Below are positions 17,471-26,210 of a stretch of DNA of 64,000 nt, piece after piece. Made by a program: the position numbers and the translations under genes. The notes below the pieces were generated by a model. That model searched no databases, was not told where the DNA came from, and saw only the letters and a program-made list of their open reading frames with translations. The DNA comes from Bacteroidales bacterium. Its GTDB lineage: Bacteria; Bacteroidota; Bacteroidia; Bacteroidales; Paludibacteraceae. The DNA lies in assembly GCA_015061145.1 (NCBI GenBank), contig SUXD01000003.1, positions 56,144-120,143 on the forward strand. The letters run 5' to 3'. Within the stretch, counting starts at the first letter, position 1, and each line of letters starts with the position of its first letter.

Positions 17471-18112
17471 ATGAAAAAGATATTTTTCTTGATATTGACT
17501 GCGTTTGTCACTTCTGTAGCTTCGGCGCAATATGTCGATGCTGACGCATTGTCGGTGCTGAACAAGACTTCTGACAAGATAAAGAAGACTACTGGCATAA
17601 AAGGAACTTTTGATCTGACGATGAATAATGCGCAAATATCTCAGAAACAGACCTATACTGGGAGTTTCGCTTTGAAAGGCGACAAATTTAAGTTGTCGCT
17701 CAATAACGTAGACACCTATTTCAACGGCCAGACGCAATGGGTGTATATGAAAGAGAATAAGGAAGTCACCATATCAACGCCGACTGTCGATGAGTTGAAA
17801 GAAGTGAATCCGCTCTTGTTGCTTACATCGTACAAAACGGGTTATCAAATAAAGAAAGAAGAGGATACAACCTATGGCGGCAAGGCTGTTTATGATTTGA
17901 AATTGTATCCCGAAGATAAAAATGCGCCGTATTTTCAAATAAGAATCCTGATAGAAAAGACGACGCTCAACCCGCTGTTGGTTGAGGCACGCAGTAGAAA
18001 TGGCGTTACGACAAGCGTGAAACTGAAGCAATATCAGGAAAACCAGAACTTGTCGAGCAGCACATTCGTTTTCACTCCGGCGGCCGACGATGAAGTGATT
18101 GATTTAAGGTAA
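17471..18112 (+). CDS. LolA-like outer-membrane lipoprotein carrier protein
   Basis: A 213-residue periplasmic protein with a signal peptide cut near ASAQ. It has the beta-sheet pattern of LolA/LolB-type carriers: a first helix ALSVLNKTSDKIKKTTGIKGTFDLTM, then GSFALKGDKFKLS, TYFNGQTQWVYM, LLTSYKTGYQIK and the C-terminal FVFTPAADDEVIDLR. LolA shuttles lipoproteins from the inner-membrane LolCDE to the outer membrane. Overall fold similarity is clear but sequence is divergent, so transport of particular lipoproteins is inferred. It starts 41 bases after ftsK, and an ftsK-lolA link is common in many bacteria. Confidence 0.8.
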   Translation: MKKIFFLILTAFVTSVASAQYVDADALSVLNKTSDKIKKTTGIKGTFDLTMNNAQISQKQTYTGSFALKGDKFKLSLNNVDTYFNGQTQWVYMKENKEVTISTPTVDELKEVNPLLLLTSYKTGYQIKKEEDTTYGGKAVYDLKLYPEDKNAPYFQIRILIEKTTLNPLLVEARSRNGVTTSVKLKQYQENQNLSSSTFVFTPAADDEVIDLR

Positions 18113-18130
18113 AACAAACAGATATACACC

Positions 18131-19054
18131 ATGGAACATTTGCAATGTCTTATAATAGGTTCAGGACCAGCAGGTTACACCGCAGCTATTTATGCCGGTC
18201 GCGCCAATCTTTCGCCAGTTTTGTACGAAGGCATACAGCCTGGCGGACAAATAACAACAACGACTGAAATAGAAAACTTTCCAGGCTATCCGCAAGGGGT
18301 AACAGGTTTCGGACTGATGGAGGATTTGCGCAAGCAGGCAGAAAGATTCGGAGCAGAAGTGCGTTCGGGCATTGTTACTTCGGTCGATTTCTCTTGCGAG
18401 AAGAAAAAGGTGACAGTAGATGGAAAAACAGAAATAGAAGCGGATGCTGTAATCATTGCAACAGGAGCGTCAGCCAAATATTTAGGATTGCCTGATGAGA
18501 CTAAATATGCGGGAATGGGCGTTTCGGCATGCGCTACCTGCGACGGATTTTTCTATCGTAAGAAAAATGTGGCGGTTGTCGGCGGCGGCGATACGGCTTG
18601 CGAGGAGGCGCTTTATCTTTCCGGAATATGCAACAAGGTGTATATGATTGTACGCAAATCGTTTTTGCGTGCTTCGGACATTATGCAGAAGCGTGTATTC
18701 GAGACTCCTAATGTCGAAATCCTTTTCGAGCACGAGACGCGTTCGCTGTTTGGCGAAAACGGTGTGGAAGGCGCAGTTCTGCAAGATACAAAAAACGGGA
18801 AAGAAGTCCGTATTGCCATTGACGGATTCTTCTTGGCTATCGGACATACCCCAAATACAAAGGTTTTTGCTGGCGTGATAGATTTGGATGAAAAAGGGTA
18901 TATACAAACAAAGTCAGGCACACAGCAAACGAATGTAGAAGGTGTGTTTGCTGCTGGCGACGTGGCCGATCCTGTGTATCAACAGGCTATAACAGCAGCA
19001 GCTTCGGGGTGTCGTGCCGCTATCGAACTGGAAAAATATTTGAGGATGAAATAA
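18131..19054 (+). CDS. trxB: Thioredoxin reductase
   Basis: A 307-residue FAD/NADPH enzyme that reduces thioredoxin in the cytoplasm. The N-terminal FAD motif is IIGSGPAGYTAAIYAGRA. Next come PGGQITTTTEIENFPGYP, the redox-active CATCDGFFY with the two cysteines spaced CxxC, the NADPH motif VVGGGDTACEEALYL, the ATG motif FFLAIGHTPNT, and the C-terminal GVFAAGDVADPVYQQA. It starts 18 bases after the LolA-like gene and ends at a strong hairpin terminator. Assignment is secure. Confidence 0.96.
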   Translation: MEHLQCLIIGSGPAGYTAAIYAGRANLSPVLYEGIQPGGQITTTTEIENFPGYPQGVTGFGLMEDLRKQAERFGAEVRSGIVTSVDFSCEKKKVTVDGKTEIEADAVIIATGASAKYLGLPDETKYAGMGVSACATCDGFFYRKKNVAVVGGGDTACEEALYLSGICNKVYMIVRKSFLRASDIMQKRVFETPNVEILFEHETRSLFGENGVEGAVLQDTKNGKEVRIAIDGFFLAIGHTPNTKVFAGVIDLDEKGYIQTKSGTQQTNVEGVFAAGDVADPVYQQAITAAASGCRAAIELEKYLRMK

Positions 19055-19077
19055 CGGATGTCAAGTTAGGATATGAG

Positions 19078-19107
19078 AAAGGCGCAGTTTTCTGCGCCTT
19101 TCTTTTT
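19078..19107. terminator. Terminator after trxB, shared with the converging gene
   Basis: A ten-base-pair stem AAAGGCGCAG/CTGCGCCTTT with a TTTT loop, then CTTTTT on the plus strand. It lies between two converging genes; the T run favours trxB. Confidence 0.85.
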
Positions 19108-19780
19108 ATTTGCGTTTCAATATTTCTTCGTTGAAGTTCTGCATGAATTTGTCGAGTCGCCATTCGGCTACGTCTTTATAGTTTTTCGTTGAAAAGAAGA
19201 TGTTTAAAAACCATGAAAATTGAAATTCTGCAGTCAATTCTGCCTTGGTGAGATTCTCGCCGAGATGCTTGACAACAATGATGCCTTGCGCTTTTTTCGC
19301 AACGGGGTTGTTCAGAAGCTCGAATGTGAAAACAGCGTAATCCTTATGATAATGCTTCGTGATGCGTCCGTACAGAGTGATGTCTTCGATGACGGCTTTC
19401 CCGATATGAAAATCAAGTTTTCCTATGTAATAGTTGTGCGCTGTGTCGAATACGCAACTCTTGATTTCGATGGAAAATTTGCCGGATGACTGTTTTGAAT
19501 TGCTTGCAGTGGATGATGCGGGTTCGTCACCCATTCCTTTCAGCATGTTGTTGAAAAGGCTGTATGGGTCTCGATCAAGGTCGAGGATGAACTTTTCCAT
19601 CACTTTGTTTGCTGTACTGTATGAGGCCTTTACCGTAAAACTTGAAGTGGTCTTGAAAGTTCTGTTTTCGTATGTTGTCAAGGTGTTGTATTTCAGCGGA
19701 TGCGGCGATTGGTACTCTCGCTTTGCCGAAAGGCAAAGGGGAAGCAGCAATATAATAAAAAGCAACTTTTGTGATTTCAT
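19106..19780 (-). CDS. Secreted protein of unknown function
   Basis: A 224-residue protein with a signal peptide (LLFIILLLPLCLSA). The body has a helix-rich central segment, a low-complexity GDEPASSTASNSKQSSGK linker near residue 90 and a beta-rich half with several YxGKxxFxIGK-like strands, reminiscent of small periplasmic proteins with a tandem alpha/beta fold. I recognise no catalytic motif or named domain with confidence. It follows a YD-repeat lipoprotein gene 18 bases upstream on the same strand, so the two exported products may be coexpressed. Confidence 0.6.
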   Translation of the reverse strand: MKSQKLLFIILLLPLCLSAKREYQSPHPLKYNTLTTYENRTFKTTSSFTVKASYSTANKVMEKFILDLDRDPYSLFNNMLKGMGDEPASSTASNSKQSSGKFSIEIKSCVFDTAHNYYIGKLDFHIGKAVIEDITLYGRITKHYHKDYAVFTFELLNNPVAKKAQGIIVVKHLGENLTKAELTAEFQFSWFLNIFFSTKNYKDVAEWRLDKFMQNFNEEILKRK

Positions 19781-19798
19781 AATCTCAGGCAGTTGGTT

Positions 19799-20599
19799 TT
19801 ACTCAAAGTATTCGATAGTTCTTTTTGTTTTGAAGATTGGCTTTCCGTCGAGATAACAGGTTTTCTCTATCCAATTGTTGCGGTTGTCATACTTCAGGGT
19901 GTAAGTTTCTGAAGAAGTGGAGCCGTCGGAATAGCAGCATTTTTTCTCGATGATGTTTTTGTTCTTGTCATATTTGAACAGCCACTTTGTATTGTCGCTT
20001 TCGGTCTGTTCTATAAGCAGATTGTTGCTGTCGTATGTGTAGGTGATTCTGACAGGAACGCCTGCCAACTCTATTTCTTCAATGATTTTGTTTCCGTTGT
20101 TGTCATAGGTTGACTGTACAATGCAGAAAGGGTTGCCGTTTTCGTCTATCGACTGCTGTGTGCTTTTGTTTTTCTCGTATGTGAATATGTCGGTGTAGTT
20201 AATGGTGCCGAAAGCCGTATAACAGGTCGACTTTGATATTTTTCCGTCAGAATATTCGGTGACGATGCTGTTTTCTTCGCTTCCGGTTCCTGAATATTTT
20301 GTTTGTTTGGTTTCTTTTCCGTTGGTGTATTCATAGGTGACGGCGCCGCTCACAGTCCCGTCAGAAGTATAAAATATCTCTTTGGCAAGCAGTCCTTTGG
20401 GGGTGTATTCTTTTTTGTTGTCGGGCGGCATGCTTATGGGGCAGATGTCGTCAGGATTGGCCAAGGTGATATTCATGGTGGAACTGACATTTTCGGAAAT
20501 AGGTGTGCTGATTTCTGTGACGCACTTTATTTGTCCGTTGTTGTTGCAACTTGAGAGAAAGAGTACAAGTGTACAGAAAAGGAGAAATGTATTTTTCAT
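19799..20599 (-). CDS. Lipoprotein with YD-type repeats
   Basis: A 266-residue lipoprotein (lipobox SSC, with NNNGQ after the cysteine). Residues about 90-260 are a series of degenerate strands such as YDNNGNKIIEE, YTYDSNNLLIEQ, KYDKNKNIIEKK and KYDNRNNWIEK. These YD-type repeats form beta-hairpins or wraps in cell-surface proteins of the Rhs/wapA group, but here only a few are present and there is no toxin tip. Such short repeat lipoproteins are frequent in Bacteroidota and their function is unknown. The ATG at 20599 is used because it begins the signal peptide; an open frame extends upstream through the pheS terminator hairpin, which argues against a longer protein. Confidence 0.7.
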   Translation of the reverse strand: MKNTFLLFCTLVLFLSSCNNNGQIKCVTEISTPISENVSSTMNITLANPDDICPISMPPDNKKEYTPKGLLAKEIFYTSDGTVSGAVTYEYTNGKETKQTKYSGTGSEENSIVTEYSDGKISKSTCYTAFGTINYTDIFTYEKNKSTQQSIDENGNPFCIVQSTYDNNGNKIIEEIELAGVPVRITYTYDSNNLLIEQTESDNTKWLFKYDKNKNIIEKKCCYSDGSTSSETYTLKYDNRNNWIEKTCYLDGKPIFKTKRTIEYFE

Positions 20600-20613
20600 A
20601 GTAAGAAAATAAG

Positions 20614-20637
20614 CACCCCTTGCCATGGCAAGGGGTG
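20614..20637 (-). terminator. Hairpin after pheS
   Basis: A 24-base perfect palindrome (CACCCCTTGCC and its complement) lies 13 bases past the pheS stop. The following T tract is weak (CTTATTTTCTT), so it may be a terminator or a processing/pause hairpin. Confidence 0.55.
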
Positions 20638-20649
20638 AAAGTTGAGTTA

Positions 20650-21672
20650 TCAAATGGAACCGGCTTCAAATTCGCGTAGAAAACGGATGTCGTTTTCGGA
20701 GAACATACGCAGGTCTTTCACTCTGTATTTCAGGTTGGTGATTCGTTCGACTCCCATGCCGAGCGCGTAACCGGAATATGTTTTACTGTCGATGCCGCAG
20801 TTGTCCAGCACATTGGGGTCCACCATGCCGCATCCTAAAATTTCCACCCAGCCTGTACCTTTGCAGAAGGGGCAGCCTTTACCGCCGCATATCTTGCAGG
20901 AAATGTCCATTTCGGCACTTGGCTCGGTGAACGGGAAGTAAGAGGGGCGCAGACGGATTTCGGTGTCTTCGCCGAACATTTCTTTGGCAAAATATAAAAG
21001 CACTTGTCTTAGATCGGCGAATGAAACATTTTTGTCGATGTAGAGCGCCTCGACCTGATGGAAAAAACAGTGCGCTCTGTAGGAAATGGCCTCGTTTCTG
21101 TACACTCGTCCCGGACAAATGATGCGGATCGGCGGCTGATTGTCCATCATTACGCGTGTCTGTACCGAAGATGTGTGCGAACGAAGAACAATGTCAGGAT
21201 TCTGCTCGACGAAGAAAGTGTCTTGCATGTCGCGAGCAGGGTGGTTTGGCGCAAAGTTAAGCGCAGAGAACACATGCCAGTCGTCTTCCACTTCGGGGCC
21301 TTCGGCAATGACAAATCCCAAACGCGAGAAAATATCAACAATTTCGTTTTTGACCAGCGACAGCGGATGTCTGGTGCCGAGTTCAATGGCGTCGGAGGTG
21401 CGTGTCAGGTCCAGTCTTTCGCGTATGCTTTGCGAACCGCCGATTTCTGATTTCAAGGCATTGATTTTTTCTTGTGCCTTGTTTTTCAATTCGTTCAGCA
21501 ATTGGCCGATTTCGCGTTTCTGTTCGTTAGGCACATTCTTGAAGTCGTTGAAAAGACTTGTTATTTCACCTTTCTTGCTAAGATATTTCAGACGAAGGTT
21601 TTCTATCTCTTCGCTGTTTTTTGCTTTCAGATTTTCAATTTCCTGAAGGATGCTGTTAATCTTGTTTTTCAT
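20650..21672 (-). CDS. pheS: Phenylalanine-tRNA ligase alpha subunit
   Basis: A 340-residue catalytic subunit of the alpha2-beta2 enzyme that charges tRNA-Phe. The N-terminal coiled coil (residues 1-85) binds tRNA. The class II core contains GFVIAEGPEVEDDWHVF, NFAPNHPARDMQDTF, the motif 2 region PGRVYRNEAISYRAHCFFHQVE, SYFPFTEPSAEMD, and motif 3 YALGMGVERI. A CysxxCxxxxCxxC cluster (CKICGGKGCPFCKG) near residue 260 fits a zinc-ribbon insertion known in several PheS. pheT is not in the window. The gene overlaps the upstream WecA-like gene by 17 bases, suggesting translational coupling. Confidence 0.96.
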   Translation of the reverse strand: MKNKINSILQEIENLKAKNSEEIENLRLKYLSKKGEITSLFNDFKNVPNEQKREIGQLLNELKNKAQEKINALKSEIGGSQSIRERLDLTRTSDAIELGTRHPLSLVKNEIVDIFSRLGFVIAEGPEVEDDWHVFSALNFAPNHPARDMQDTFFVEQNPDIVLRSHTSSVQTRVMMDNQPPIRIICPGRVYRNEAISYRAHCFFHQVEALYIDKNVSFADLRQVLLYFAKEMFGEDTEIRLRPSYFPFTEPSAEMDISCKICGGKGCPFCKGTGWVEILGCGMVDPNVLDNCGIDSKTYSGYALGMGVERITNLKYRVKDLRMFSENDIRFLREFEAGSI

Positions 21673-22759
21673 TTTTATCTGAATTTATTGTTTGCTTATT
21701 TTGGTGTTTTACTACTATTCTCCATAAAAACATGGTGTAACATATTGCCATTGCAGCAGACGTACCTATGATGAGCAGGTTGCTCCAATGTCTGAATATG
21801 ACGGAGAAGAGTATGAATGTTGTGTTTACGGCAATAAGAACGAATGTCACATTCCGATGTTTCATCCCTAATGAAAGCAACAGATGGTGTACATGGTTCC
21901 TGTCTGCTTCGAAAGGCGGCCGGTGTTGTTTGAGGCGTGTGATGATGACACGGACGACATCAAACAGTGGTACCGCCAGTATGCCGATGGAAATGGCTGG
22001 AGCGGCAATGCTGGTGCCCTCTTCGCAGAAACGGCATATCAGCATGTATATGACATATCCGATGGCAAGCGAACCTGAATCGCCCATAAATATTTTTGAT
22101 TTGTTGCCGAATACATTATAGATGAAGAAAATGGCCAAAGAACCGATTGTCAGGTATGCGATGACCGATTCGCAAATGTTTCCTGTCATCTGAAAATACA
22201 GCGCAAGGAAAAGGCATGCTTCGATGCCGATGCCCGTAGCAAGGCCGTCAACACCGTCAATAAGATTGATGGCGTTGAGGATAAGCAGAAAAGCGAAAAA
22301 TGAGATTCCGTAGCTGAGTATGCCGCCCCATAATCCGTTCAGCTCATAAATGCCGAATATGCCGTATAGGTTGGTGAATCTTACATTGGCAAGTACGATA
22401 AGAATGAACGCAGCCAGCAATTCGCCGTTAATTTTCTGCATTGGCGTGAATTCGAGGATGTCGTCGAAAAAACCAACGAGAAATATGATGTACAAACCAG
22501 CCAAAAAGAGGTAGGTTGAAATCTTGAAATCAAAAAAAAGATTGGAAATCAAGAATGTAATCAAGAATGCCGAAACTGTGCATATACCCCCAACGTTAGG
22601 AATGTTTCCTTCGTGCGAGGTGCGGTGATTCGGGTGTACAATCATGTTTTTCTTCTTCGAAATCTTAAGGATGTACGGCATAATGTACCATCCGACAAAA
22701 AACGAAAAGAAAATGACGGAAAATGGGTATTTGTGTATTAAGATAGAAATGTAATCCAT
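21656..22759 (-). CDS. WecA-like undecaprenyl-phosphate glycosyl-1-phosphate transferase
   Basis: A 367-residue polytopic protein (about 11 membrane helices) of the MraY/WecA family, which transfers a sugar-1-phosphate from a UDP-sugar to undecaprenyl phosphate and starts surface polysaccharide or O-antigen synthesis. Motifs: early HPNHRTSHEGNIPNVGG, the Mg-binding GFFDDILEFTP, NAINLIDGVDGLATG, FMGDSGSLAIGY and the cytosolic HRPPFEADRNHVHH, a WecA rather than MraY signature. The ATG at 22759 is used; an in-frame TTG at 22771 lies between it and the -7 box. The exact sugar is unknown, GlcNAc being the family norm. No polysaccharide cluster surrounds it. Confidence 0.88.
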   Translation of the reverse strand: MDYISILIHKYPFSVIFFSFFVGWYIMPYILKISKKKNMIVHPNHRTSHEGNIPNVGGICTVSAFLITFLISNLFFDFKISTYLFLAGLYIIFLVGFFDDILEFTPMQKINGELLAAFILIVLANVRFTNLYGIFGIYELNGLWGGILSYGISFFAFLLILNAINLIDGVDGLATGIGIEACLFLALYFQMTGNICESVIAYLTIGSLAIFFIYNVFGNKSKIFMGDSGSLAIGYVIYMLICRFCEEGTSIAAPAISIGILAVPLFDVVRVIITRLKQHRPPFEADRNHVHHLLLSLGMKHRNVTFVLIAVNTTFILFSVIFRHWSNLLIIGTSAAMAICYTMFLWRIVVKHQNKQTINSDKNEKQD

Positions 22760-22778
22760 ATCTAAATGCAATATTCTG

Positions 22779-22786
22779 CAAAGTTA
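22779..22786 (-). promoter_or_regulatory. -7 box of the WecA-like/pheS unit
   Basis: Minus strand TAACTTTG, perfect TAnnTTTG, 20 bases before the ATG at 22759. Confidence 0.5.
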
Positions 22787-22870
22787 ATAAATATTATCGA
22801 ATATAATGTTGAGTTTTGTCTAAAGTTGTTTGGGCTGAAAACTCAACCGTTTTGCTCGAAAAACAAAATC

Positions 22871-24277
22871 TCAAAACTCGTCGTTTTTGTTGAAATTGAT
22901 GAGAAAAACTTTTTCAGTGGCTCTTGTGATGGCAGTGTAGAGCCATCTGTAGTATTGTATGTCCATCATTTCTTCGCGAATGTTTCCGTGGTCAATATAT
23001 ACATGTTTCCATTGCCCGCCTTGTGCCTTGTGGCAGGTCACGGCATACGCAAACTTCACTTGCAATGCATTAAGGTAAGGGTCTTTGCGCATTTCTTGCA
23101 TTCTATTTCTTCTGCTTGGTATGTGCATGTAGTCTTCTTGCACTTTTTCGAACAGTTTAGCATTGATGTCGGCTATTTCGGCGGGCGTGTCGGCGTGGAG
23201 CGTGTCGAGCAATATGCGTGTGTCTATTTCGGCGTCATAGTCGGTCAGTTTCAGCGTGACATCTGCAAAACAGAGGTCGTACATGTCGTAGTGTTTCCGC
23301 ATGCGTACGATTTCTGCTATGTCGCCGTTGGCTATAAAGTCGATTTCTTTGTGTTCTTTTGCCCAGAAATAGTTGTTCTTCGAGATGATGAGCAGATCTC
23401 CGTTTGTGAGTTCGTCTTCTTTGTACAGTATTTTGTTTCTGATTCCGTTGGAATAGATGTTCGCCCGCTTGTTGGAACGGGTGATGATAATGCTTTCGTC
23501 TATTCCAACCGTTCGGTACGAGTCTTGCAGTTTTTCTTCAAGATATTCGCCGCTCAGATTTTCTATGTCGCCGTATCCGTTCAGTTTCAAGTCGGGTTTG
23601 ACTAAAAAAGCTTCGTCTTCTATTTGTTTCCTGACTTTGGTGGCATTGTACAGAATACCGCTTTCGCTGGATTGCCGTACAACATCAGTCAGAAGAAAAT
23701 CGCGCACATCAAATCCGGCGCTTCTCAGTTCCTGCGGGTCGAGGGCTGGACTGTATTCTGATATGACAGGAGGCAGCTGGGCCGTGTCGCCCACGAGCAT
23801 CAGACGGCAACCGTCGTTGCTGTACACAAATTCTATGAGGTCGTCGAGCAGGCGGCCGCTCCCGAATGGGTTTTGCCCGCTTTGTGCCGTGTTCGAAATC
23901 ATGGATGCTTCATCTACGATGAATAGCGTGTGCGGGTATTTGTTGTATCCCAATTCAAAACTGCCGTCGGTTTTCTGCAGATATATTTTTTTATGAATGG
24001 TGTATGCAGCATGTCCTGAATATGCGCTGAAAACCTTGGCGGCTCGTCCTGTTGGGGCTAGCAGAATGAATTTCTGCTGCAGTTCGGACATGGCTTTTAC
24101 GAGCGCGCTGACAACAGATGTTTTTCCTGTGCCGGCAAAACCTCTGAGCAGAAAAATTTCGTTTCTTTCTTTTGACATCAGAAATGACGAAATCTCACCA
24201 ATCAGTTGATGCTGGCTTTTGTTTGGCTCAAAGGGCAGTTGTTCGGTTATTTTGTTTGAGATGAAATCTTGTATCAT
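22871..24277 (-). CDS. RecD-like ATP-dependent DNA helicase (superfamily 1B)
   Basis: A 468-residue stand-alone helicase. Walker A is GFAGTGKTS (near residue 46), followed by LLAPTGRAAKV (motif Ia), Walker B LFIVDEASMI, MLVGDTAQLPPV (motif III), and C-terminal AVTCHKAQGGQW with YTAITRAT (motifs V/VI). It is related to RecD2 and other 5'-3' helicases but has no RecBC partner or N-terminal extension. Bacteroidales carry this short form as a single gene; its repair role is inferred. It lies between ispG (divergent) and the WecA-like gene. No perfect promoter was seen. Confidence 0.85.
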   Translation of the reverse strand: MIQDFISNKITEQLPFEPNKSQHQLIGEISSFLMSKERNEIFLLRGFAGTGKTSVVSALVKAMSELQQKFILLAPTGRAAKVFSAYSGHAAYTIHKKIYLQKTDGSFELGYNKYPHTLFIVDEASMISNTAQSGQNPFGSGRLLDDLIEFVYSNDGCRLMLVGDTAQLPPVISEYSPALDPQELRSAGFDVRDFLLTDVVRQSSESGILYNATKVRKQIEDEAFLVKPDLKLNGYGDIENLSGEYLEEKLQDSYRTVGIDESIIITRSNKRANIYSNGIRNKILYKEDELTNGDLLIISKNNYFWAKEHKEIDFIANGDIAEIVRMRKHYDMYDLCFADVTLKLTDYDAEIDTRILLDTLHADTPAEIADINAKLFEKVQEDYMHIPSRRNRMQEMRKDPYLNALQVKFAYAVTCHKAQGGQWKHVYIDHGNIREEMMDIQYYRWLYTAITRATEKVFLINFNKNDEF

Positions 24278-24391
24278 TTTTTTCAGAAAAAAAACTTTTA
24301 AAATTACATAAAAAGTCCGTGTGTTTGAAATTTTGGGAGATAAAAATTCTCGAAATTTCAGAAAGTAGGTGGTGTGTCTGATAAAATTTAG

Positions 24392-24399
24392 TATTTTTG
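24392..24399 (+). promoter_or_regulatory. -7 box of ispG
   Basis: TATTTTTG, perfect TAnnTTTG, 41 bases before the ATG at 24441. A longer frame open from 24369 would begin upstream of it. Confidence 0.45.
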
Positions 24400-24440
24400 A
24401 AATTTCTAATCGAAATTGTTGTTACGATAAAAAATACATT

Positions 24441-26183
24441 ATGCAATGTTATAATCGACGAAAAACGGATGTTGTCCGTGTGGGTGACGTAAAAATAGGA
24501 GGCGAGAATCCTATAGTGCTGCAATCGATGACCAACACTTCGACTACAGACACGGCAGAGAGTGTGGCTCAAATTATTCGCATAGTGGAGGCTGGCGGCG
24601 ATATGGTTCGTCTTACGGCGCAAGGTCCGCGTGAAGCCGAAAACCTGAAAAATATTAAGGAAGAATGTGTGAAAATGGGGTGCAACGTTCCGTTGGTGGC
24701 CGATATACATTTTAATCCAAAAGTAGCCGAGATAGCCGCTTTGTATGTGGATAAAGTCCGCATAAATCCTGGCAATTTTATCGATCCGGCCCGTACATTC
24801 AAAAAACTCGATTATACCGATGCGGAATATGCGGCAGAAGTTTCAAAAATCAGAGAACGCCTGCTGCCGTTGCTCGATATTTGTCGTCAGCATCATACGG
24901 CCATTCGTATCGGGGTGAATCACGGGTCGCTTTCCGACAGAATCATGAACCGTTATGGTGATACGCCCGAAGGCATGATGGAATCGTGCATGGAATTTTT
25001 GCGTGTATGCCATGACGAGCACTTTGATAATGTGGTCATTTCCATCAAGGCGTCGAACCCGGTGGTGATGGTACGTACGGTCCGTCTGCTGGTCGAGGCC
25101 ATGGACAAGGAGAATATGCGATACCCGTTGCATCTTGGTGTCACCGAAGCTGGCGACGGCGAAGATGGACGAGTGAAGTCGGCTGTAGGCATAGGTACTC
25201 TTCTTGCCGAAGGACTTGGCGACACAATAAGAGTATCGTTGAGTGAAGCGCCTGAAATGGAAATACCTGTCGCCCGTAAGCTTGCCGATTATATTTCGTC
25301 GTTTGCAGGTGTTGAGTTCGATGGAAATGAATGCGACTTGGCGGTTTCTGACTATAGTTCAGATGCTGTTTGCGGTATAGGAGTCGATAACAAGCCGGTG
25401 GTGATTGCCGAAGGCGAAGAAAGTGTGTTCCCGTCGCCTGATTTCCGCTTGCTTGGCGGCAATATTGTTTCAGTGGGAAAAAAGGCGTATCCGATAGTGG
25501 AAGATATAGAGAATCTGAAAAATGACTGCTTCTTTAGCATAACATTGCGCAAAATAAGGGCATTGTCTGATGCCGAAAAACTGAACGGAAAACGATTTGT
25601 TTTCTTGCTTGAAACGGAAACAGCCAATCCTGTGTTGGAACAGCGTCTTTTCTTTGCAGAATTGAGAAGAAGGGGGTGTAAAAATCCTGTTGTCCTTTAT
25701 CGCCGATACAAGGAAAATGATGTGGAGATGTTGCAGTTGAAGGCGGCTGTCGATTGCGGTGCTCTGCTCATCGACGGTTTGGCTGACGGTGTGTTCGTGG
25801 TGAACAAAGGCGGCATATCCTCGCAACTTGTTAACTCTACATCCTTTGCTGTGTTGCAGGCTTCACATCGTCGTGTGACGCGTACTGAGTATATCTCGTG
25901 TCCGGGCTGCGGACGTACGCTTTATGATTTGCAAGAGGTTATCCGTCAGATAAAAGAGCGGACAGCGCGTGTCAGCAACCTGAAGATAGGCATCATGGGA
26001 TGTATCGTGAATGGACCTGGCGAGATGGCTGATGCCGATTATGGCTATGTGGGTGCAGCACGCGGCAAGGTGAGCCTCTACAAGAAACAGGTTTGCGTGG
26101 AAAAAAACATTGACCAGGCTGAGGCTGTGGATAAATTGGTGGAACTGATAAAGGCCAATGGCGATTGGGTTGAAAATTGTTAA
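24441..26183 (+). CDS. ispG: 4-hydroxy-3-methylbut-2-enyl diphosphate synthase, long form
   Basis: A 580-residue iron-sulfur enzyme of the MEP pathway that converts methylerythritol cyclodiphosphate to HMBPP. The N-terminal TIM barrel has PIVLQSMTNTSTTDT, VRLTAQGPREA, PLVADIHFNP and IRIGVNHGSLSDR. Bacteroidota, Chlamydiae and plants carry an extra domain between barrel and cluster domain; here it spans about residues 275-470. The C-terminal cluster domain holds three cysteine ligands in SCPGCGRT and MGCIVNGPGEM. It starts at ATG 24441, whose MQCYNRRKTDVVRVGDV beginning fits the family. Together with ispF at 11.5 kb it shows isoprenoids are made by the MEP route. Confidence 0.96.
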   Translation: MQCYNRRKTDVVRVGDVKIGGENPIVLQSMTNTSTTDTAESVAQIIRIVEAGGDMVRLTAQGPREAENLKNIKEECVKMGCNVPLVADIHFNPKVAEIAALYVDKVRINPGNFIDPARTFKKLDYTDAEYAAEVSKIRERLLPLLDICRQHHTAIRIGVNHGSLSDRIMNRYGDTPEGMMESCMEFLRVCHDEHFDNVVISIKASNPVVMVRTVRLLVEAMDKENMRYPLHLGVTEAGDGEDGRVKSAVGIGTLLAEGLGDTIRVSLSEAPEMEIPVARKLADYISSFAGVEFDGNECDLAVSDYSSDAVCGIGVDNKPVVIAEGEESVFPSPDFRLLGGNIVSVGKKAYPIVEDIENLKNDCFFSITLRKIRALSDAEKLNGKRFVFLLETETANPVLEQRLFFAELRRRGCKNPVVLYRRYKENDVEMLQLKAAVDCGALLIDGLADGVFVVNKGGISSQLVNSTSFAVLQASHRRVTRTEYISCPGCGRTLYDLQEVIRQIKERTARVSNLKIGIMGCIVNGPGEMADADYGYVGAARGKVSLYKKQVCVEKNIDQAEAVDKLVELIKANGDWVENC

Positions 26184-26210
26184 TAAGTTGAAATTAAAAA
26201 AAAGAAAATT

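Noticed and set aside
22766..23605. A 279-residue open frame antisense to the RecD-like helicase
   Set aside because: The helicase motifs on the minus strand are intact; the plus-strand frame is Phe/Val/Cys-rich nonsense, as expected from a complement of coding sequence.
24369..24441. 24-residue N-terminal extension of IspG
   Set aside because: It would include the -7 box at 24392 and does not match IspG starts; ATG 24441 is the natural beginning.
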